A stretch of DNA of 5,165 bases from Deltaproteobacteria bacterium. GTDB lineage: Bacteria; Desulfobacterota; Desulfarculia; Adiutricales; JAGVGV01. The translations under genes were made by a program, and so were the position numbers. The stretch covers positions 1-5,165 of the forward strand of contig JAGVGV010000028.1 in NCBI GenBank assembly GCA_020056895.1, in the 5' to 3' direction. Shown here piece after piece: positions 1-3,672 of the stretch. The notes under the pieces were generated by a model, which was given only the letters and a program-made list of their open reading frames with translations, was not told the origin of the DNA and ran no database searches. Numbering within the stretch: position 1 is the stretch's first letter; every line of letters begins with the position of its first letter.

Positions 1-593
1 ACGGAGCCCTGTTGATCTTCGATGAAGTCATCACCGGCTTCCGGGTGGCCTTGGGCGGAGCTCAGGCCTTGTACGGCATCCGGCCCGACCTGACCTGTTT
101 GGGCAAGATCATCGGCGGCGGCCTGCCGGTGGGCGCTTTCGGCGGCCGGAAGGATATCATGGCTCACCTGGCGCCCGAAGGCGGAGTGTACCAGGCCGGA
201 ACGCTGGCCGGGAACCCCCTGGCCATGGCCGCCGGCTTGGCCACGCTGGATATCTTGAAAAACACGCCCGACTTTTACGTTCGGCTGGAAGAAACGAGCC
301 GCCGGTTCGCCGATGGGTTGCTTTCCCTGGCCAAAAAACATGGCCACGCCGCTTTCGGCAACCGGGTCGGCGCCATGGCCACGCTTTTTTTCACCAACGG
401 CCCGGTCACGGATTACACTTCGGCCAAGACCAGCGACACGGAAAAATTCGCCCGGTTTTATCGGGGCATGCGCGAACGGGGGGTGTATCTGGCGCCCAGT
501 CAGTTCGAAGCGGCCATGGTCTCGGGAGCGCATACGGCGGCGGATGTGGATGAAACATTGGCCGCGGCCGAAGCGGTGTTTTCCCGGTTGTAA
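1..593 (+). CDS. hemL: Glutamate-1-semialdehyde 2,1-aminomutase (GSA aminotransferase), C-terminal part
   Basis: This PLP-dependent class III aminotransferase-fold enzyme converts glutamate-1-semialdehyde to 5-aminolevulinate in the C5 route to heme and other tetrapyrroles, in the cytoplasm. The 5' end lies outside the window; the frame runs from base 3 and ends at TAA 591-593. About 196 residues are visible of a family length near 425-430. Visible landmarks are LLIFDEVITGFRVALGGAQ (PLP-binding Asp in FDEV), then DLTCLGKIIGGGLPVGAFGG with the Schiff-base lysine encoded at 105-107, then YQAGTLAGNPLAMAAG, and the C-terminal GVYLAPSQFEA. The distance from the lysine to the C-terminus (161 residues) equals that remembered for E. 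coli HemL. No key residue is missing in the visible part. The atp operon begins 223 bp downstream behind its own promoter region, so co-transcription is not required. Identification is very secure. Confidence 0.97.
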   Translation, partial: GALLIFDEVITGFRVALGGAQALYGIRPDLTCLGKIIGGGLPVGAFGGRKDIMAHLAPEGGVYQAGTLAGNPLAMAAGLATLDILKNTPDFYVRLEETSRRFADGLLSLAKKHGHAAFGNRVGAMATLFFTNGPVTDYTSAKTSDTEKFARFYRGMRERGVYLAPSQFEAAMVSGAHTAADVDETLAAAEAVFSRL

Positions 594-598
594 GGTTT

Positions 599-628
599 CC
601 CGGGATCGGGCGGCGGGCCGGTTTTTTC
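599..628 (+). terminator. Possible weak terminator after hemL
   Basis: A GC-rich stretch starting five bases after the hemL stop is followed by six T residues (622-627). The only stems I can draw are short: CCGG 600-603 with CCGG 618-621, or CCCG 599-602 with CGGG 614-617. The position and T-run suit an intrinsic terminator, but the hairpin is weak, so this is only a candidate. Confidence 0.3.
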
Positions 629-684
629 GTCACCAACCCCAAGATGAAGGGGGTTCGCGGAATGGACCCAATACGGGGTGTATT

Positions 685-702
685 TCGTGAAAAGAACCAC
701 AA
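685..702 (+). promoter_or_regulatory. Candidate Rex operator O1, upstream of the atp promoter
   Basis: TCGTGAAAAGAACCACAA matches the general Rex consensus TTGTGAA-N4-TTCACAA at 11 of 14 defined positions. The GTG...CAC core has the correct 11-bp offset (GTG 687-689, CAC 698-700). It lies just upstream of the proposed -35 region of the atpZ operon, and rex itself is encoded downstream in this window. Binding is inferred, not shown. Confidence 0.6.
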
Positions 703-705
703 TTT

Positions 706-734
706 TTGGTTGACGTACGTTCGGGCCCTATGTT
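706..734 (+). promoter_or_regulatory. Candidate sigma70 promoter of the atpZIBE operon
   Basis: The best-spaced pair is TTGGTT (706-711), a 17-bp spacer and TATGTT (729-734). A better -35 hexamer, TTGACG at 710-715, overlaps it but leaves only 13 bp to TATGTT. The transcription start would fall near 741, about 75 bases before atpZ. The hexamers are imperfect. Support comes from position (the only long gap before the operon) and from the Rex-like sites on both sides. Confidence 0.45.
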
Positions 735-741
735 AGGGAGG

Positions 742-759
742 GTGTGACATCTTCCACGA
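742..759 (+). promoter_or_regulatory. Candidate Rex operator O2, at the predicted transcription start
   Basis: GTGTGACATCTTCCACGA matches the Rex consensus TTGTGAA-N4-TTCACAA at 10 of 14 positions and again has the GTG...CAC core at the 11-bp offset (744-746 and 755-757). It lies just downstream of the proposed -10, where a bound repressor would block RNA polymerase. It is weaker than O1 because the outer A/T bases are partly replaced. The centre-to-centre distance to O1 is 57 bp. Confidence 0.45.
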
Positions 760-800
760 GCGCCGAAACACTGGGATGACGGACTCTTCCGGGGAATCTT

Positions 801-807
801 GGGGAGG
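801..807 (+). promoter_or_regulatory. Shine-Dalgarno that decides the atpZ GTG start
   Basis: GGGGAGG lies nine bases before GTG 817-819. This favours GTG over the in-frame TTG at 799, which would overlap this very site. Confidence 0.75.
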
Positions 808-816
808 CGGCGCGGC

Positions 817-1080
817 GTGAAGAAAAGCACCAGGGAATCGATTCAACTTCTCAGCATGGCCAGTTCCATGGGTATTGCCATGGTTCTGGCTACGGTGATG
901 GGTCTGGCCGCCGGGTATTACCTGGATAAATGGCTGGGCACGAGTCCATGGTGCACGCTGATTTTTTTGGTTTTGGGCATTGTGGCCGGATTCAAGAACC
1001 TTTTCGTAATCTACAAAAGGGTTCAGCGAATGTCCCGGGAAGAAGAGACGGAAAAAAAGGAAAAACGGAACGACGGATGA
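817..1080 (+). CDS. atpZ: AtpZ/AtpI-family small membrane protein of F1Fo ATP synthase
   Basis: This 87-residue protein is of the ATPase_gene1 / AtpZ type, encoded at the head of many Fo operons. In alkaliphilic Bacillus, AtpZ and AtpI have been linked to Mg2+ supply and to assembly or stability of the ATP synthase; the exact role here is unknown. Two transmembrane helices are visible, at about residues 14-35 and 45-66. They flank the family motif GLAAGYYLDKWLGTSPW (29-45), and GIVAGFKNL (54-62) lies in the second helix. The tail after residue 70 is highly charged (EEETEKKEKR) and presumably cytoplasmic. The GTG start is chosen for the well-spaced GGGGAGG. The stop TGA overlaps the next gene's ATG (ATGA), implying translational coupling with atpI. 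Family assignment is confident; function is only by association. Confidence 0.88.
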   Translation: MKKSTRESIQLLSMASSMGIAMVLATVMGLAAGYYLDKWLGTSPWCTLIFLVLGIVAGFKNLFVIYKRVQRMSREEETEKKEKRNDG

Positions 1081-1487
1081 AGGATGGCTCGGTGGAAAAG
1101 GACATCGTGACCCGGCTGGCCGTGAATGGCTGGGCGCTGTACCTTGCCTTGGCCGGGGCGTCCTTGTTTTTTCTGCCCATGGAATTCGCTCATGGCGTGC
1201 TGGTGGGCGGGTTTCTGGTGGTGGTGAACCTCACGCTTTTGTACCGGGCGGTGGTCCGGGCTCTGGCTCTGGGGCCCCGGATTACGCCCCGAATGGTTCT
1301 GCCCAAGTTCTACCTCTGCTTTCTGACCACGGCGGCGATCCTTTTCGTGCTGATTTCGCGGCACTTGGTGAACGAACTGGGGTTGCTTCTGGGCCTGAGC
1401 GTATTCATTGCGGCGGTTTTTCTGGTCGTGGCCCGCCTGGCCGGCCGGATTTTGTATCGGACGATCATTTTGAAGGAGGCGGTCTGA
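1077..1487 (+). CDS. atpI: ATP synthase subunit I (AtpI-like, 4-TM)
   Basis: This 136-residue hydrophobic protein fits the ATP-synt_I family, an accessory Fo protein that in some bacteria assists assembly of the c-ring. Four membrane segments can be drawn, at about residues 18-34, 38-56, 76-94 and 98-119. The basic loop between TM2 and TM3 (R57 to R72, with GPRITPR) and the basic C-terminal stretch suggest cytoplasmic N- and C-termini by the positive-inside rule. The ATG at 1077 overlaps the atpZ stop as ATGA and has no clear Shine-Dalgarno of its own, so re-initiation from atpZ is likely. Sequence conservation in this family is low; the call rests on size, topology and position between atpZ and atpB. 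It ends five bases before atpB. Confidence 0.82.
   Translation: MKDGSVEKDIVTRLAVNGWALYLALAGASLFFLPMEFAHGVLVGGFLVVVNLTLLYRAVVRALALGPRITPRMVLPKFYLCFLTTAAILFVLISRHLVNELGLLLGLSVFIAAVFLVVARLAGRILYRTIILKEAV
1473..1479 (+). promoter_or_regulatory. Shine-Dalgarno of atpB with long spacing
   Basis: AAGGAGG is a near-perfect Shine-Dalgarno, but it sits 13 bases before ATG 1493, longer than the usual 5-9. The preceding in-frame codons (ACA GTT) give no closer start, and the next ATG (1508) is even farther away. The site also overlaps the last codons of atpI. Confidence 0.6.
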
Positions 1488-1492
1488 CAGTT

Positions 1493-2185
1493 ATGGAACA
1501 CCCGTTGATGTTTTTGGTGGTGATTCTGGACAAGATTCCAGGGCTCAGCCATTTCGTTCACGCTTATCCCCAGGTGCTCTATTCCTGGCTGGCCATGGTT
1601 CTTCTGATCGTCATCGGGTACCTGGCGGGCAAGTCGGTCACGCTGGTTCCGGGTAAGATGCAGAACGTGCTGGAAGTGGTCATCGACGCCATCGAGAACT
1701 TCGTGGTGGAAATGGTCGGCGAACATGGGAGGCACTATTTCCCGCTGTTCGCCACCATTTTCCTGTACGTGTTCACCTGCAACCTGATGGGCTTGGTTCC
1801 GGGGCTTTTTTCCGCCACGGCCAACATCAACACCACCCTGTCCATCGCGCTGGTGACCTTTTGCGCCACCCATTACGTGGGCGTCAAGCACCATGGGCTC
1901 AAGTATGTCAAGCATTTCATGGGCCCCATGCTGCCCCTGGCGCCGTTGATGATCCCTATTGAAATCATCAGCCACTTGGCCCGTGTGCTCTCGCTCACCC
2001 TTCGTCTCTTCGGCAACATCATGGGTGAGGATTTGGTCGTGGGCATCCTCATGATGCTGGCCGGCAAGTTCCTGGCCCCTCTGCCCATGATGGGTCTGGC
2101 CATTTTCACCAGCTTCGTCCAGGCTTTCATCTTCTCGTTGCTGGCCATGCTGTATATCGGCGGAGCGGTCCACGAGGCGCACTGA
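1493..2185 (+). CDS. atpB: F1Fo ATP synthase subunit a
   Basis: Subunit a (230 residues) is the stator channel protein in the cytoplasmic membrane that passes H+ or Na+ to and from the rotating c-ring. The hallmark is the helix LSLTLRLFGN with the essential arginine at residue 171 (R210 in E. coli). A glutamate lies 14 residues earlier (E157, as E196 in E. coli), followed by GED (E179) and the late QAFIFSLLAMLYI helix with Q210. FTCNLMGLVPG (94-104) is the typical segment of an earlier helix. It is shorter than the E. coli protein (271 residues), mainly at the N-terminus, which is common outside Enterobacteria. It begins five bases after atpI and is followed by an 88-base gap with a strong hairpin before atpE. 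All key residues are present and nothing indicates damage. Confidence 0.97.
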   Translation: MEHPLMFLVVILDKIPGLSHFVHAYPQVLYSWLAMVLLIVIGYLAGKSVTLVPGKMQNVLEVVIDAIENFVVEMVGEHGRHYFPLFATIFLYVFTCNLMGLVPGLFSATANINTTLSIALVTFCATHYVGVKHHGLKYVKHFMGPMLPLAPLMIPIEIISHLARVLSLTLRLFGNIMGEDLVVGILMMLAGKFLAPLPMMGLAIFTSFVQAFIFSLLAMLYIGGAVHEAH

Positions 2186-2205
2186 TCCCCAGATCCGAGG
2201 CAAAC

Positions 2206-2229
2206 CGGTTCCCCCAACAAGGGGAACCG
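2206..2229 (+). promoter_or_regulatory. Perfect 9-bp hairpin between atpB and atpE
   Basis: CGGTTCCCC (2206-2214) pairs perfectly with GGGGAACCG (2221-2229) around a 6-base loop CAACAA. No T-run follows, so it is not a standard terminator. It ends 44 bases before the atpE ATG. A role in mRNA stability or processing, raising the atpE to atpB ratio, is an inference; the c subunit is needed in about 8-17 copies per subunit a. Confidence 0.65.
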
Positions 2230-2273
2230 TGAACGGAAGAAGGCATATCCCAAGGGAAAAGGAGAAAAGGTTC

Positions 2274-2645
2274 ATGAAGAAGTTCGTTTCCATCCTGCTG
2301 CTCACCCTCGTAATGGTTCTGGGCCTGGCCGCCGTGGCCATGGCTTCGGAAGTGGAAACCGCGGTCAAGGTGGAAGGCCTTAAGGTCTTCGCCGCCATCG
2401 TCACCGCCGCCGGCTTCGGTATCGCGCTGGCTTCCATCGGCACCGGCATCGCCCAGGGCATCGCCATTCGCGGCGCCGTGGAAGGCACCGCCCGCAATCC
2501 GGAAGCTTCCGGCAAGATCACCGTGACCATGATCATCGGTCTGGCTCTGATCGAATCTCTTTGTATCTACACCCTGGTCGTGGCGCTCATCCTGCTGTAC
2601 GCGTACCCGATGTCCGGTCCCATCCAGAAACTGGTGGGCATGTAA
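2274..2645 (+). CDS. atpE: F1Fo ATP synthase subunit c with signal-like N-terminal leader
   Basis: This is the rotor-ring proteolipid of the Fo motor: 123 residues, against the usual 75-90. Residues 1-24 look like a signal peptide (MKKF, a hydrophobic run LLLTLVMVLGLAAVA, then AMA before S25). The core is a two-helix hairpin: helix 1 about 36-66 with GFGIALASIGTGIAQG, the polar loop RGAVEGTARNPEASGK (66-81), and helix 2 about 83-110 with the ion-binding carboxylate E94 in LIESLCIY. Q61, E94, S95 and Y99 align with the Na+ ligands Q32, E65, S66 and Y70 of Ilyobacter tartaricus, but its T67 is replaced by L96. ATG 2274 is chosen for AAAAGGAG (2257-2264) nine bases upstream; an in-frame GTG at 2229 would start inside the hairpin. 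It is the last gene of the operon and a strong terminator follows. The identity is certain; ion specificity and leader cleavage are inferred. Confidence 0.96.
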   Translation: MKKFVSILLLTLVMVLGLAAVAMASEVETAVKVEGLKVFAAIVTAAGFGIALASIGTGIAQGIAIRGAVEGTARNPEASGKITVTMIIGLALIESLCIYTLVVALILLYAYPMSGPIQKLVGM

Positions 2646-2660
2646 GGATATCCTTGAACT

Positions 2661-2712
2661 CTTGGAGGCCGGTTTCCAAATACCTTGGGTCCGGCCTCCA
2701 AGGTTTTCGTTT
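2661..2712 (+). terminator. Strong intrinsic terminator of the atp operon
   Basis: A perfect 12-bp stem, CTTGGAGGCCGG (2661-2672) with CCGGCCTCCAAG (2691-2702), encloses 18 bases in which CCAA (2676-2679) and TTGG (2685-2688) can pair again. The tail GTTTTCGTTT follows. It starts 15 bases after the atpE stop and ends the Fo operon, so no F1 gene is co-transcribed beyond it. Confidence 0.85.
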
Positions 2713-2725
2713 CAAACCACGATGA

Positions 2726-2755
2726 CCCCGGGCGATCGCGACGGGGTAATACAAT
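2726..2755 (+). promoter_or_regulatory. Candidate rex promoter -10 with adjoining GC-rich dyad
   Basis: TACAAT at 2750-2755 is a good -10 match (5 of 6), placing the start near 2762, about 58 bases before the rex ATG. No good -35 lies at 16-18 bp. Instead that region holds an imperfect dyad: CCCCG (2726-2730) and CGGGG (2742-2746) around the palindrome GCGATCGC (2732-2739). This may be a regulator site or an alternative -35 context. Confidence 0.4.
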
Positions 2756-2819
2756 AGTTACCGAACATAACGGACTCCAACGCGAACGGATTCCTACTCT
2801 TTTTGTTCCAGGACGGACG

Positions 2820-3452
2820 ATGAAGTTTTCCAAGATTCCAGCGGCCACCATCACCCGGCTTTCCCTTTATTCCCGCAACCTGGAGGAATTGGAAAGCGAG
2901 GATGTCAAGGTCGTTTCCTCGGAAAAACTGGCCGAACGCTGCGGCGTCAATTCCGCCCAGATTCGGAAAGACCTGGCCTATTTCGGCGAATTCGGCGTTC
3001 GAGGCGTGGGCTATTACGTTCGGGATCTGCTTTTCGAAATCAAGAAAATTTTGGGCTTGAACAAGGAATGGAACCTTGGGCTGGTGGGAATCGGCAACCT
3101 GGGCAGCGCTCTGATCGCCCATGACAATTTCATTCGCCAGGGATACCGGTTCGTGGCCGCGTTCGACAACGATATTCATAAAGTGGGTAAAAAGCTGCCT
3201 TCCGGGTTGATGGTCGAGCATATCGACCGCCTGCGCGAGATCAAGGAAAAAGCGAATATCGAGATTGGAGTCATTTCCACTCCGGCCGGCCGGGCTCAGG
3301 ACGTTGCCAACCGCCTGATCGAAGCCAACGTGCGGGCCATTTTGAATTTCGCTCCGGTCCACATCCAGGTACCCAAGGGCTTCAGCGTGGAAAACGTGGA
3401 TTTTTCCATCAAGCTCGACAATCTGGCCTACCATTTGACCACCGAAGTCTGA
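2820..3452 (+). CDS. rex: Redox-sensing transcriptional repressor Rex
   Basis: Rex (210 residues, typical length) is a dimeric repressor that binds DNA when NAD+ dominates and lets go when NADH rises. The N-terminal winged helix covers about residues 5-75: KIPAATITRLSLYSRNLEEL, then the recognition region VNSAQIRKDLAYFGEFGVRGVGY (43-65). The C-terminal Rossmann domain has VGIGNLGSAL with GxGxxG at 90-95 and FDND at 115-118, where the acidic residue is expected to contact the NADH adenosine ribose. The end, DNLAYHLT, is the helix swapped between subunits in known structures. ATG 2820 is chosen because the protein then starts at the family's usual N-terminus and AGGA (2810-2813) lies six bases upstream; the frame is open farther upstream, but only across the atp terminator. 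It lies 174 bp after atpE. Two Rex-like sites precede the atp operon, suggesting that as a target; none is evident before rex itself. Confidence 0.96.
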   Translation: MKFSKIPAATITRLSLYSRNLEELESEDVKVVSSEKLAERCGVNSAQIRKDLAYFGEFGVRGVGYYVRDLLFEIKKILGLNKEWNLGLVGIGNLGSALIAHDNFIRQGYRFVAAFDNDIHKVGKKLPSGLMVEHIDRLREIKEKANIEIGVISTPAGRAQDVANRLIEANVRAILNFAPVHIQVPKGFSVENVDFSIKLDNLAYHLTTEV

Positions 3453-3527
3453 TCCGAACCCATCGTTCAGCTTCCGAATCAACCGCCGGACTTTTTCAAT
3501 TTTTTATTCCATCGATTTTTTTCAATC

Positions 3528-3554
3528 CGTGGAACGATATTCCGCCGTTTTTTT
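3528..3554 (+). terminator. Probable intrinsic terminator of rex
   Basis: A stem GTGGAA (3529-3534) with TTCCGC (3540-3545), one T-G wobble and a 5-base loop, is followed two bases later by seven T residues (3548-3554). C3528 can add a pair with G3547 across a bulge. The stem is short but well placed. Earlier T-runs at 3492-3496, 3500-3505 and 3516-3522 make this whole gap unusually T-rich and may assist termination. Confidence 0.5.
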
Positions 3555-3588
3555 CCAACCGCCGTGAACCCTTTGGGCGAATTCCGGG

Positions 3589-3616
3589 TTGAACCGGACC
3601 CCCCAACCGGTATAGG
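3589..3616 (+). promoter_or_regulatory. Candidate promoter of the lipoate ligase gene
   Basis: TTGAAC (3589-3594), a 16-bp spacer and TATAGG (3611-3616) each match sigma70 hexamers at 4 of 6 positions. The start would be near 3623, giving a leader of about 50 bases. It follows the probable rex terminator, so the downstream gene may be an independent unit. Confidence 0.45.
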
Positions 3617-3620
3617 CTAA

Positions 3621-3646
3621 GGTCTTTCCATCCTAAGGAAAGGACC
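3621..3646 (+). promoter_or_regulatory. Leader hairpin before the lipoate ligase gene
   Basis: GGTCTTTCC (3621-3629) pairs with GGAAAG (3637-3642) and ACC (3644-3646) around the loop ATCCTAA, with G3643 bulged. It coincides with the predicted 5' end of the mRNA. A direct repeat CTAAGG (3617-3622 and 3633-3638) overlaps it. It could be a 5' stabilising stem or a DNA-binding site; the role is unknown. Confidence 0.35.
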
Positions 3647-3672
3647 CGGTCGCGACGCCTGGGGCCTGAACG

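Noticed and set aside
799..816. TTG at 799 as the start of atpZ
   Set aside because: It would overlap the GGGGAGG Shine-Dalgarno and add an Arg/Gly stretch not expected in the family; GTG 817 has proper spacing.
594..816. Small gene, tRNA, riboswitch or CRISPR repeat in the hemL-atpZ gap
   Set aside because: I found no convincing short ORF with a Shine-Dalgarno, no cloverleaf, no repeated units and no known riboswitch core. The gap is explained by promoter and operator elements.
2229..2273. Extended AtpE starting at GTG 2229
   Set aside because: This start lies in the 3' arm of the hairpin, has no Shine-Dalgarno, and would put a charged stretch before an otherwise well-formed signal-like leader.
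1310..2536. Long antisense open frame (about 408 codons) across atpI, atpB and atpE
   Set aside because: It lies opposite three confidently identified genes. Its translation is low-complexity and rich in His, Gln and Asp, as expected from reading GC-rich membrane-protein codons backwards, and no recognisable domain or Shine-Dalgarno was seen.
2732..2739. GCGATCGC as a cyanobacterial HIP1 repeat
   Set aside because: It is the only copy I noticed, and the gene content is not cyanobacterial. It is better read as part of a local dyad.
2712..3482. Antisense open frame opposite rex (about 256 codons)
   Set aside because: It mirrors the Rex coding sequence almost exactly, and its protein resembles no family I know. 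Codon bias of rex explains the openness.
3529..3578. GTG-containing stretches near 3529 and 3564 as further Rex operators
   Set aside because: Only the left half-site resembles the consensus; no CAC lies at the required 11-bp offset.
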